Source of the DNA: PMG-095 sp049324695
GTDB lineage: Bacteria > Myxococcota_A > Polyangia > Polyangiales > Polyangiaceae
Direction: 5' to 3'
Length of the DNA stretch: 64,000 nucleotides
Assembly: GCA_049324695.1 (NCBI GenBank)
Contig: JBMOMJ010000043.1
Location: forward strand, 39,557-103,556
The notes beneath the pieces are model-generated. The model made no database searches, was not told the DNA's origin, and saw nothing but the letters and a program-made list of their open reading frames with translations. Every line of letters starts with the position of its first letter. The stretch's first letter is position 1. This document shows positions 8,129 through 16,230 of the stretch, piece after piece. Position numbers and translations under genes: made by a program.

Positions 8129-9271
8129 GTGCCTGATCCAGAAAATCATCCCTCACCACAATTGCCGTCGAGTGCAGCTCAGCTGGAGCAGACACTCGGG
8201 GAGCTCGGCAGAAATCTGAGCTCGAGCAGCTTGCTGCTTCAGGAGGCGTTGGCCGAGCGGCTCGGTTTGAGCGCCACCGAGATCAAGTGCCTGGACATCA
8301 TCCAGCGGGCCGAGGCCGAGGGTCCCGTGACGCCCAGCTTGCTGGTGGAGCGTACGGGGCTCACCTCCGGAGCCATCACCGGGCTCATCGATCGACTCGA
8401 GGCGCAGCGTTTTGTTCGCCGAGAAAAAAGCGCGAGCGACCGGCGTCAGGTGATTGTGCGGAGCGTTCCGGATCGCGAACGCGAGCTGCGCGCTGTCTAC
8501 GAGCCATACACTCGCGCCTTTCGTCAGATGATCTCGCACTACGAGCCCAATGAACTGTTGGTCGTGGGGCGCTTCGTACGTGAGAGCATCGAACTCATCG
8601 AGCGCTACGCAGCCCAGTTGCGCGAGCAGGGCGCATCACGCGAAGGAGAAGCACCGGCACTCCTGCACGACGTGTCGTTGCCGCTCGCCGACTTGTCGAC
8701 GGCCACGCTGGAGATCGCGCGCGGCGCTTCCGGTTTGGAGCTGGGCGTGTGCGACGCCAGCCTATTGTACCGAGTGGCGACGGACGGTCCGTTGCCAGAG
8801 CTGTCGTTGCAGCGCGGCAACCTGCGCTTTCAGCAGAAGCGCGCCGGCATGTTCGACTTCAAGCGCCGTCGCTTGCAGCTGCTCCTGAATCCCACCATTC
8901 CGTGGGACGTGCAGGTGCGAGGCGGCATGAGTCAGTGTCGCCTCGACTTGCGCGAGCTGTGGCTGACGTCGCTCGAGATTTCTGGCGGGTCGAGCTCGCT
9001 CAACATCGACTTGCCCGTGCCACGCGAGCCGGTGCGTTTGAGTGTTCGCGGTGGCGTGAATCAGCTCAATGTGCGCCGTCCGCGGGGCACCGCCATGGCT
9101 GTGGTGGTGCACTCGGGAGCTTCCGGGCTTGCGCTGGACAGTCTTCAACTTGGCGCGGTCGGGGGTCGCACTGAATGGCAATCGCCCGACTACGCCGGCT
9201 CTGAGGCGAGGTACGAACTCGAGGTGATGGGCGGAGCCAACAAGCTGAGCGTCGGGTTCGCGCAGGATTGA
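8129..9271 (+). CDS. MarR-family regulator fused to a toast-rack-like beta domain
   Basis: 380 residues from a GTG at 8129. Residues about 20-165 form a MarR winged helix (LSATEIKCLDIIQRAE, then TSGAITGLIDRLEAQRFVRR, then a SDRRQVIVRSV wing). Residues about 190-380 are beta-rich with repeated Gly-Ala/Ser-Gly-x-hydrophobic strands (RGASGLELGV, GGSSSLNIDL, GGVNQLNV, GGANKLSVGF). They resemble the DUF4097/DUF2154 toast-rack fold seen in envelope-stress proteins such as LiaF. There is no membrane helix, so the protein is predicted cytoplasmic. MarR proteins are normally about 150 residues, so the extra half is unusual. It probably controls the divergent ABC pair and itself through the two palindromes. 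Confidence 0.8.
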   Translation: MPDPENHPSPQLPSSAAQLEQTLGELGRNLSSSSLLLQEALAERLGLSATEIKCLDIIQRAEAEGPVTPSLLVERTGLTSGAITGLIDRLEAQRFVRREKSASDRRQVIVRSVPDRERELRAVYEPYTRAFRQMISHYEPNELLVVGRFVRESIELIERYAAQLREQGASREGEAPALLHDVSLPLADLSTATLEIARGASGLELGVCDASLLYRVATDGPLPELSLQRGNLRFQQKRAGMFDFKRRRLQLLLNPTIPWDVQVRGGMSQCRLDLRELWLTSLEISGGSSSLNIDLPVPREPVRLSVRGGVNQLNVRRPRGTAMAVVVHSGASGLALDSLQLGAVGGRTEWQSPDYAGSEARYELEVMGGANKLSVGFAQD

Positions 9272-9298
9272 ACGAACGAGCGCACGCCGTACGCGCCG

Positions 9299-9919
9299 CT
9301 ACTTGCTCGGCAAGACGAGCGCGATTTGTTCGCCCGGGCCATGTACACCTTCGATCAAGATGCCTTCGACGTCAGCGGTTTTGGACGGCCCCGTGCAAAA
9401 GATGACGTTGGGATCGTCGCCGAGTGACGCCAGCGCTTCACCCAAGTAAAGGAAGAGCTCTGCTTCGTAGAGCACGGCTACGTGAATCCAGGGAGCCAGC
9501 GCAGCCAGGCGACGCGACGTAGCGCGATCGGTCAGAATGACGCTGCCTGTTTCGGCAATGCCGCCCGTTGCGCGGGTGATCCCGAACGCATAATCATCGA
9601 TCTGCTCGCGCGCGAACTCGCTGTTGAGCGTGAACTCCGGGGTGAAAGCCGGGCTCAGCAGAGGCATCAGCTTTGGATCCACGTAGCCGCCGAATGCACG
9701 CCGTTCGCGCAGAAACGCGACCAGTGCGTCGACTTGGCGATACAAACGGCCGTGCGCGCGTTCCAGTTGCTGACCAAACAGCTCGATGCGTGTCAGCGGC
9801 GCCTTCACATAGTTGGAGAGCATGAGCTCCGCATCGAATTGCGGCAGTGGAGTGCGTCGCGGCAAGCTGGCCAGCGCTTGCCGAATTCGAGACAGCACCA
9901 ATTCGCGATCGTCGCTCAT
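9299..9919 (-). CDS. lutC: LutC-like LUD-domain protein of lactate utilisation
   Basis: 206 residues with a LUD domain. The C-terminal part carries the GITRATGGIAETGSVILT core, which is typical of LutC/YkgG, and TGPSKTADVEGILIEGVHGP. In the known LutABC complex this subunit helps oxidise L-lactate to pyruvate with the two iron-sulfur proteins. The start is either ATG 9919 (one-base overlap with the lutB stop) or GTG 9922 (four-base overlap). It is the last gene of the seven-gene minus-strand operon. Its co-location with the deoxy-sugar acid genes fits a role in oxidising pathway-derived lactate. Confidence 0.9.
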   Translation of the reverse strand: MSDDRELVLSRIRQALASLPRRTPLPQFDAELMLSNYVKAPLTRIELFGQQLERAHGRLYRQVDALVAFLRERRAFGGYVDPKLMPLLSPAFTPEFTLNSEFAREQIDDYAFGITRATGGIAETGSVILTDRATSRRLAALAPWIHVAVLYEAELFLYLGEALASLGDDPNVIFCTGPSKTADVEGILIEGVHGPGEQIALVLPSK

Positions 9920-11304
9920 CACCGTCGCTCACTGCGTTCTCGGAACCAGCGCCGGAACGCGCCGCCATGAAATGCTGGCAGCTCGTGGTGACGCGCCCAG
10001 GTTTTGAGCGGCGGAGGCAACCAGTGCTCGGGAACGCGATTCATCAGCTTTCCGCTAGCCAGCGCTGCTTTCCAGGCGAGCGGCTCACTCGCCACGCTGG
10101 CCCAGGCGCCCATGGGAGTGCCATGAGCGCGTTGATCCGACGAACGTGCGCCCCGTGCTCTCAGACGCAGCAGCAGCTCCTCGATCGGAATGTCAACTGG
10201 GCACACCTCGTGACAAGCGCCGCACAGACTCGAAGCGCGCGGCAGATCGGCAAAGTCGCCGAAGCGTTCACGCGCGAGCAGGGGTGAGAGCACGGCTCCG
10301 ACCGGTCCGGGATAGACGCTGCGGTAAGCGTGGCCACTCGCCTGGCGATACACAGGGCACACATTGAGGCAGGCGCCACAACGGATGCAGCGCAAGATTT
10401 CGCGACACTCACTGGCGAGTGCTTCCGTGCGACCGTTGTCGAGGAAGACGACGTGCATCTCCTCGGGCCCATCGGGTTGCTGTGGCGCACGCGGCCCGCC
10501 GATGAACTCGGTGTAGACGGTGATCTGTTGGCCGGTGCCCGAACGCGCCAACAGGTTGAGGAACAACACGAGTTCGCGATCGCTCGGCACCAGTTTTTCG
10601 ATGCCGACCAGCGCGATGTGGCATCGCGTCGCCGCCAGACAGAAGCGTGAGTTGCCTTCGTTCGTCACCAACACGAGGCGTCCGCTCTCCGCCGAAACGA
10701 AGTTTGCGCCACTGATGCCAACGTCGGCCTGTAGGTAGCGAGCGCGTAAGAACTCGCGGGCGCGGCGGGTGATGACCTCCGGCGTGTCGTCGTAGTCACC
10801 GAGGCCCTCCTGCTCGAAGGTGCGCGCGACTTCGCCGCGGTTCTTGTGAATGATGGGCTTGACGATGTGGCTCGGGCGATCGCGGCTGAGCTGAACGACG
10901 AATTCGCCCAGATCCGTCTCGAGGCATTCGATGCCGTGGCGCTCGAGGAATGGAGTCAGCTCCACCTCCTCGGAGACCATGGTTTTGGTCTTCACGACGC
11001 GCGTGCCCTGGCGGCGCTGGATGATGCCGAGCACGATTTGGCAGAGGGTTTTGGCGTCGCGCGCGAAGTGGACTCTGGCACCGTTTTCACTCAAGCGAGC
11101 GCTGGCGAGCTCGAGATAGTGGTCCAGGTGCTCGAGCGTGTGTTGCTTGACGGCCCCCGCCAACTTGCGCAGCCGATCGGGTTCGGCGTAGTCGGCGTAC
11201 AAGGTTTCGCTGCGCTTCTCGTGGGTCGCTTTGCTGCCTGCGCGCACGGCGTGTTTGCGCGCCAGGCTTTGCAGCAGCGCAAACTCCTCGAGTGGTTCGC
11301 TCAT
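9919..11304 (-). CDS. lutB: LutB-like iron-sulfur protein of lactate utilisation
   Basis: 461 residues from the ATG at 11304, which overlaps the lutA stop as ATGA; the longer frame upstream is shadow over lutA. The N-terminal half is a LUD domain (YLQADVGISGANFVSAESGR, then RLVLVTNEGNSRF). It is followed by two 4Fe-4S clusters, CIRCGACLNVCPVY and CGACHEVCPVDI. This order is that of LutB/YkgF. It should pass electrons from lactate, with LutA and LutC, to the quinone pool in the cytoplasm or at the membrane face. Both flanking gene junctions overlap, so expression is tightly coupled. Confidence 0.93.
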   Translation of the reverse strand: MSEPLEEFALLQSLARKHAVRAGSKATHEKRSETLYADYAEPDRLRKLAGAVKQHTLEHLDHYLELASARLSENGARVHFARDAKTLCQIVLGIIQRRQGTRVVKTKTMVSEEVELTPFLERHGIECLETDLGEFVVQLSRDRPSHIVKPIIHKNRGEVARTFEQEGLGDYDDTPEVITRRAREFLRARYLQADVGISGANFVSAESGRLVLVTNEGNSRFCLAATRCHIALVGIEKLVPSDRELVLFLNLLARSGTGQQITVYTEFIGGPRAPQQPDGPEEMHVVFLDNGRTEALASECREILRCIRCGACLNVCPVYRQASGHAYRSVYPGPVGAVLSPLLARERFGDFADLPRASSLCGACHEVCPVDIPIEELLLRLRARGARSSDQRAHGTPMGAWASVASEPLAWKAALASGKLMNRVPEHWLPPPLKTWARHHELPAFHGGAFRRWFRERSERR

Positions 11305-12056
11305 GTTGCCTTCTCGCCGACGACGGCGTCGCGCAGAACTTGAGCCAGGTGTCGAGTTGACAGCGGCTCGGCACGCTTGGCTGAAAGCCCGCTGAGGTGC
11401 ATGAGGCATCCCATGTCCGCGGAAACCAGCGTGTCCACGCGCGCACGCTGGACATGCTCGATTTTCAGCTGCCCGACGCCCGCGGAGATCTCCGGAAAGC
11501 CGATTGAGAAGGTGCCGCCGAAGCCACAGCACTGCTCGATCTCTTCGAAATCGACGAGCTCGAGGCCATCGATGGAAGCCAGCAACGCGAGCGCGGCGGA
11601 AGAATAACGTGTGCCACGCGAGTGGCAGGAGCGATGAAAAGCCACGCGTTGCTCCAAGCGCCCGCCCCAGCGCTTCACGCCGAGCACGTCGACGATGTAC
11701 TCGGCGAGCTCGAAGGAGCGACGGCCGAGCGCAACAGCATCGCCGCGATCGCTTTCGCCTTCGAAGAGCATGAGCGCGCCGTGGCTCAACATGCGTGCGC
11801 ACGAGCCTGACGGCACCACCACCGGATCGTCACCGCGAAACACATGCAAGGTGTGACGTGCTACCCGGCGCGCCGCTTGCCAATCACCCGCGTTGAACGC
11901 TGGCTGAGAACAGCAGGTTTGAGCCTCCGGAAATGTCACGCGGCAGCCCAAATGTTCGAGCACTTCCACCGTTGCAATCGCCACGTCCGCAAAGAAAGCG
12001 TCGCACAGGCAGCTCGCCATCAACACGACATTGGGAGTGCTCGCAATGGCTTGCAT
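11301..12056 (-). CDS. lutA: LutA-like CCG-domain protein of lactate utilisation
   Basis: 251 residues with the two Cys-rich CCG-type domains expected of LutA/YkgE. The first has MASCLCD and EAQTCCSQPAFNAGDW; the second has HRSCHS, EIEQCCGFGGTFS and DMGCLMHL. Such domains bind non-cubane iron-sulfur clusters in heterodisulfide reductase and glycolate oxidase relatives. The start ATG is one base after the stop of the FAH hydrolase gene, so the Lut genes are joined to the sugar-acid genes and not a separate unit. Confidence 0.93.
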   Translation of the reverse strand: MQAIASTPNVVLMASCLCDAFFADVAIATVEVLEHLGCRVTFPEAQTCCSQPAFNAGDWQAARRVARHTLHVFRGDDPVVVPSGSCARMLSHGALMLFEGESDRGDAVALGRRSFELAEYIVDVLGVKRWGGRLEQRVAFHRSCHSRGTRYSSAALALLASIDGLELVDFEEIEQCCGFGGTFSIGFPEISAGVGQLKIEHVQRARVDTLVSADMGCLMHLSGLSAKRAEPLSTRHLAQVLRDAVVGEKAT

Positions 12057-12057
12057 C

Positions 12058-12864
12058 TCAGGGTGTTTCGGCCACGACCGGATTCACTAGGCGGCCAATG
12101 CCTTCGATCTCGACCACGACTTCATCACCCGGTACCAGCCAGCGCTTCGGGTTGCGCGCCATGCCAACGCCGCTGGGTGTGCCAGTCAGGATCACACTGC
12201 CGGGTAGCAACGTGCTGCTGCCACTCAAGAACTCGATCAAGCGCGGCACGTCGAAAATCATATCGCGGGTGGTGGAGTCTTGCATGCGCTCGCCGTTCAG
12301 AATCGTGCTGATGCGCAGGTCATTGGGATTGCTGATTTCGTCGGTCGTGACGAGGCGAGGCCCGATCGGCGCGAAGGTGTCGAAGGTCTTGCCGCGGCAC
12401 CATTGCCCGCTGTTCAACTTAATCTGCCAATCGCGCGCGGAGACGTCGTTGGCTGCGCAGTAGCCGAGCACGTATTCGAGAGCGCGTTCGCGCGGTACGT
12501 TCTTGGCCGCTCTTCCGATCACGACGGCGAGCTCGCACTCGTAGTCCACCTCTTGGCTCTCGAGTTGCCGCGGTAACACGATAGGATCACCGGGGTTCTG
12601 CAGGGCATTGGGGCCCTTCATGAACAGAATTGGGTACTCCGGAATTTTTGCGTTGGTCTCTTCGGCGTGCCGGCGGTAGTTGAGCCCGATGCCGTAAAAA
12701 ACGCTGGCAACTATGGGTGCCAGCAGCTTGTGCGGGGCCTCGCGCACAGTGGTCACTTGGTAGTTTCCGAACACGCTGCCGTCGATGCGCAACGCCGAGC
12801 CGTCGGCCTGCTCGCTGCCGTAGTGAACCTCGCCCTCGCTGGTCGAATAGCGGATGATCTTCAT
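12058..12864 (-). CDS. Fumarylacetoacetate hydrolase-family protein, likely 2,4-diketo-3-deoxy-L-fuconate hydrolase
   Basis: 268 residues from ATG 12864, which overlaps the dehydratase stop as ATGA. The FAH fold is clear: YGIGLNYRRHAEE, YPILFMKGPNALQNPGDPIV, then VDYECELAVVIG with the metal-binding acidic residues, DVSARDWQ, and TGTPSGVGMARNPKRWL. In the non-phosphorylating deoxyhexose routes this enzyme cleaves a 2,4-diketo-3-deoxy acid into pyruvate and L-lactate. The gene order, SDR then dehydratase then this gene then lutABC, supports that reaction. FAH proteins have varied substrates, so the exact one is inferred from context. Confidence 0.85.
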   Translation of the reverse strand: MKIIRYSTSEGEVHYGSEQADGSALRIDGSVFGNYQVTTVREAPHKLLAPIVASVFYGIGLNYRRHAEETNAKIPEYPILFMKGPNALQNPGDPIVLPRQLESQEVDYECELAVVIGRAAKNVPRERALEYVLGYCAANDVSARDWQIKLNSGQWCRGKTFDTFAPIGPRLVTTDEISNPNDLRISTILNGERMQDSTTRDMIFDVPRLIEFLSGSSTLLPGSVILTGTPSGVGMARNPKRWLVPGDEVVVEIEGIGRLVNPVVAETP

Positions 12865-14198
12865 GGTTGAGTCTCGGTCTTCCACAGCGCGCCGTGGGGG
12901 TAAAGATGCGCCGCCAGGGATTCGGGTTTAATGCGGATGCTGCTGCCGGGGGCGAGCGGCGCCCGGTAGTGACCGTTTTCAATCACACAGGGATCCACGA
13001 AGTGTTCGTGCAGGTGATCGACGTACTCGATGCAGCGGCCCTCGAGTGAGCCAGATACCGCGATGTAGTCGAAGAATGATGCATGCTGCACGTACTCGCA
13101 CAGCCCAACGCCACCTGCGTGCGGACACACCGGGACGCCGAAGCGCGCCGCCAAAAGCTCCACTGCAACCACCTCGTTTACGCCCGCCAGGCGACAGAAA
13201 TCGAGCTGGCAAAACGAAATCGCATTGGCTTGCAGGAGCTGCTTGAACAGCACCCGGTTCGCGCAGTGCTCGCCGGTAGCTACGCCGATGCCGAGCGGCT
13301 CGAGCGCGCGTGCAATCGCGGCGTGCCCCAGCACGTCATCCGGGCTCGTGGGCTCTTCGATCCAGAGCGGGCGCGTCTCGGCCAGCGCCTTCACCCACTC
13401 GATGGCTTGCGGCACGTCCCAGCGCTGGTTGGCGTCGATCATCAAGCTACGCTCCGGTCCAATCAAGCGGCGTACCAAGCGAGCTCGCCGCAGGTCATCC
13501 GTTAGATCTTTGCCAACCTTGATTTTGAAGCGTGTGAAGCCCTGCGCGAGGCTCTCACGACATAGCCGTTCGACCTTCTCGTCGGAGTAACCGAGCCACC
13601 CCGACGAGGTCGTGTACGCCGGGTAACCGTGCTCGCGCAGCTGAGCCTCGCGGGCGGCGCGCGTCGGGACTAGGCGATCCAGCGAGCGCCGCGCTTCTTC
13701 GGGTGTGAGCGCGTCAGTGAGGTAACGGAAGTCGACCCAATCGACGATTTGCTGCGGGCTCAAATCGGCGAGCAGCTTCCACAACGGCTTGCGTTCGAGC
13801 TTGGCGTACAGATCCCAGAGAGCGTTCACAACAGCAGCGGTCGCGAGGTGCATGACGCCTTTTTCAGGGCCGAGCCAGCGTAGTTGGCTGTCGCCCGTCA
13901 GCGTTCGGTAAAGCTCTCCGGGTGCCTCGGCAAACGCGCGCAGCGATTGGCCGAGCACGTAGGGCTTCAGCGCGTTGAGCGCCGCCACCACGACCTCGGT
14001 GCCACGCCCGATCGTGAAGGTGAGGCCGTGCCCTTCGATGCCGTCGCCGCGATCCGTGCCGAGCACGACGTAGCCCGCCGAATAATCGGGATCCGGGTTC
14101 ATTGCATCGGAGCCGTCGAGGTAGCGCGACGTAGGGAAGCGAACGTCGAACGCCTCGAAGCGCGTGATCACTCCGCCCAGTTTTTCCAAGTTGCTCAT
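12861..14198 (-). CDS. fucD: L-fuconate dehydratase (enolase superfamily)
   Basis: 445 residues. The start MSNLEKLGG at 14198 lies 2 bases after the SDR stop. Enolase-superfamily acid/base residues are all in place: Lys225-x-Lys227 (FKIKVG), Asp255 (MIDANQRWD), Glu281 (WIEEPTSPDD), Glu310 (GVATGEH) and His360 (CPHAGGVGLCEYVQH). The stretches YPAYTTSSGWLGYSDE and VDHLHEHF are those of bacterial FucD and human ENOSF1. The reaction is dehydration of L-fuconate to 2-keto-3-deoxy-L-fuconate. The closest alternative, L-rhamnonate dehydratase, fits less well at these motifs. It is the most confidently identified enzyme of the operon. Confidence 0.93.
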   Translation of the reverse strand: MSNLEKLGGVITRFEAFDVRFPTSRYLDGSDAMNPDPDYSAGYVVLGTDRGDGIEGHGLTFTIGRGTEVVVAALNALKPYVLGQSLRAFAEAPGELYRTLTGDSQLRWLGPEKGVMHLATAAVVNALWDLYAKLERKPLWKLLADLSPQQIVDWVDFRYLTDALTPEEARRSLDRLVPTRAAREAQLREHGYPAYTTSSGWLGYSDEKVERLCRESLAQGFTRFKIKVGKDLTDDLRRARLVRRLIGPERSLMIDANQRWDVPQAIEWVKALAETRPLWIEEPTSPDDVLGHAAIARALEPLGIGVATGEHCANRVLFKQLLQANAISFCQLDFCRLAGVNEVVAVELLAARFGVPVCPHAGGVGLCEYVQHASFFDYIAVSGSLEGRCIEYVDHLHEHFVDPCVIENGHYRAPLAPGSSIRIKPESLAAHLYPHGALWKTETQP

Positions 14199-14200
14199 GC

Positions 14201-15001
14201 TCACTTTCCGGCGCTCCAGCCGCCGTCGATCATCAAACAACTGCCAGTGACCATCGCGGACACGTCCGCAGCAAGGTACAGTGCGGCGGCGGCGACCTCG
14301 TCCGTGCGCAGCATGCGACCGGTCAGCTGCGTGGAAGACATTTCGCGGTACGCCGCGGCGGGATCGGGCGACTCCGCAAGCCGCTGTTGTACGAACGGCG
14401 TCTCCACCCGGCCGGGACAGATGCAATTGAAGCGCACGCCCGTTGCCGAGTGGTCCAGCGCGAGCGCCTTGGTGAGTCCGACCACCGCAAACTTCGTCGT
14501 TGTGTAAGCCAGGCGCATGCGCACGGCGACGACACCACCGATCGATGCCAGATTGATGACGCTACCTCGCTTGCGTTCGAGCATTGCGGGCGCAAACGCC
14601 TTGGTGCACAGGAACACACCCTTGACGTTGACGTCCCAGAGCCTCGCCAAGTCGTGTTCGCTGGTGTTCAGCAGGTCACCAACATGGCCGATTCCCGCAT
14701 TGTTCACCAACACGTCCAGCGCTGCGGTGCGTTCCGCCAACGAGGCCACTTCGCTCGCCGAGCTCACATCGAGCTGAACGAACTCGGCGCGCCCGCCTGC
14801 TGTCGCGATATCGCGCGTGGTTTGTTCACCGGCGATGGTGTCGCGATCGGCTACGACCACCTCCGCGCCGGCGCTTGCGAGCAAGCCCGCGATGGCGCGC
14901 CCGATCCCCGAACCAGCGCCTGTAACGAGCGCACGTTTGCCGTCGAGGCGAAACAGTTGCGTGGTGTCGGGCAGAGAAGAAGACGAGGCGTTTCCAGTCA
15001 T
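14201..15001 (-). CDS. SDR dehydrogenase, likely 2-keto-3-deoxy-L-fuconate dehydrogenase
   Basis: 266 residues with TGAGSGIG (27-34), NNAG (100-103), Ser153, Tyr166 and Lys170, a complete classical SDR active site. The C-terminus MVTGSCLMIDGGWSAGK is typical. It starts 5 bases after the Gfo/Idh gene ends and stops 2 bases before the fuconate dehydratase gene. Family members next to FucD oxidise 2-keto-3-deoxy-L-fuconate at C4 with NAD, feeding the FAH hydrolase. The alternative is oxidation of L-fucose itself at C1. Sequence alone does not decide, but the usual pathway order favours the first. Confidence 0.85.
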   Translation of the reverse strand: MTGNASSSSLPDTTQLFRLDGKRALVTGAGSGIGRAIAGLLASAGAEVVVADRDTIAGEQTTRDIATAGGRAEFVQLDVSSASEVASLAERTAALDVLVNNAGIGHVGDLLNTSEHDLARLWDVNVKGVFLCTKAFAPAMLERKRGSVINLASIGGVVAVRMRLAYTTTKFAVVGLTKALALDHSATGVRFNCICPGRVETPFVQQRLAESPDPAAAYREMSSTQLTGRMLRTDEVAAAALYLAADVSAMVTGSCLMIDGGWSAGK

Positions 15002-15006
15002 GCGAG

Positions 15007-16134
15007 TCAGTCCGGGATTGGTGTGGCGCCTCGCTCACTGGAGGCATAACAGGCTTCCACCACGGCCATGGTGCGGAACGCATCGTCGACGCGCGTGGCA
15101 AGCTCGGAGCTTTCGCCGTTGGCCGCCCGCATCAAGCTCGCCATGGTGCCTACGAACGCCTCCGGAAACCAGTTGCCCCGAAGCGGTACGTTTTCCCACA
15201 CCGGGACCTCGCCCTGGGCGCGTCGACAGAACTCGAGCTCGTCCGGAAGCCCACGCGGATAGTCGAGATTGACGCCTAGGCGCGCCTTGATTGCTCCCTG
15301 TGTGCCCTCGAGCTTCACGTAGCTTTCTTGGTGCCTCACGCCGAAATCGTGCCCGTGATTGGTTTGAATGTTCGCGCGCTTGAGCTCGCCGTAGTCGAAG
15401 GCGATCGAGGTGCGCGTCGAGGCGAGTTCGAGCTGACGCGGATGCTTCACGGTCTTGCAGTAGACACCCGTCGGCTCGCCCAAAAACGAGCGCACCAAAT
15501 CGACGTAGTGGATGCTGTGATACACGATCTCCATGCGCGGGATGCCGAACAGAAATGGCCACAGTTGCCAGGGCATGTGACATGTGACGCGCACCTCCAC
15601 GTCGTGGAGCTCACCGATTGCGCCTTGCTCGAGCAGCGCGCGCGCCGCCAACATGCAGGGCGCGTAGCGCAGCTGAAAATTCACGGCGGCGAGCAGGCGC
15701 TTCTCTCGACACAGGATGAGCAAACGCCGGGCGTGGTCGAGGTTCTCACCGAACGGCTTTTGGATCAGTACGGGCGCGCCGTCCCGCAAGCCTGCCAAGC
15801 TCTCGGCGATAGCTGCGGCGGGGACGGCCAAATCGAAGATGGCATCGCTCGGAGCCGTTTCGACGGCCTCTCGCAGTGTCTCGCATACTCGCGGCACGTC
15901 GAAGCTTTCGGCGACGCGCCGGGCCCGCGTGCGATCCGGATCGTAGAGCGCAGCGATTGGAAAGCCGCTGCTGCGATAGGCTGGCGCGTGTGCAGCTTCG
16001 ACGATGGCACCCGCCCCAATGCAAACGATCGGACGAACTCGTTGCGGCAGGCGCGGCGCTTGCTCAACGACCAGCGCGGTCGGCGTCGTTTGGCTCCGGC
16101 TAGTAGCAGTCATTGGGCGCCGCGAACTTAGCAA
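15007..16134 (-). CDS. Gfo/Idh/MocA-family oxidoreductase
   Basis: 375 residues. A Rossmann motif IVCIGAGAIVEAAHAPAY lies near residues 36-53, and the family catalytic motif reads QKPFGEN instead of the usual EKP. The C-terminal part (FGIPRMEIVYHSIHYVDLVR, then GTQGAIKARLG) is the standard substrate domain. The N-terminal 20 residues are low-complexity, so the start could be ATG 16113. As first gene of the deoxy-sugar operon it may oxidise the free sugar at C1, since no other fucose dehydrogenase or lactonase is nearby. This is inference from position. Confidence 0.8.
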   Translation of the reverse strand: MLSSRRPMTATSRSQTTPTALVVEQAPRLPQRVRPIVCIGAGAIVEAAHAPAYRSSGFPIAALYDPDRTRARRVAESFDVPRVCETLREAVETAPSDAIFDLAVPAAAIAESLAGLRDGAPVLIQKPFGENLDHARRLLILCREKRLLAAVNFQLRYAPCMLAARALLEQGAIGELHDVEVRVTCHMPWQLWPFLFGIPRMEIVYHSIHYVDLVRSFLGEPTGVYCKTVKHPRQLELASTRTSIAFDYGELKRANIQTNHGHDFGVRHQESYVKLEGTQGAIKARLGVNLDYPRGLPDELEFCRRAQGEVPVWENVPLRGNWFPEAFVGTMASLMRAANGESSELATRVDDAFRTMAVVEACYASSERGATPIPD

Positions 16135-16148
16135 AAGTTCATTTAGAA

Positions 16149-16188
16149 ATTCGGTATTCGGATTTGGGATCGATCTTAACCAATTCGG
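16149..16188. promoter_or_regulatory. Three ATTCGG repeats before the deoxy-sugar operon
   Basis: ATTCGG occurs at 16149-16154, 16156-16161 and 16183-16188, in the 96-base gap upstream of the first operon gene. Read on the operon strand these are CCGAAT repeats. They may bind the operon regulator, but no regulator gene adjoins. Confidence 0.25.
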
Positions 16189-16230
16189 TTCGAGCTGCGC
16201 AGAGCGTCATCCGGCACCTGAACGGCACGG

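Noticed and set aside
11305..11802. N-terminal extension of the lutB frame
   Set aside because: Overlaps lutA in another frame; ATG 11304 has the coupled overlap and the known LutB start.
14199..14426. N-terminal extension of the FucD frame
   Set aside because: Overlaps the SDR gene; MSNLEK at 14198 is the family start.
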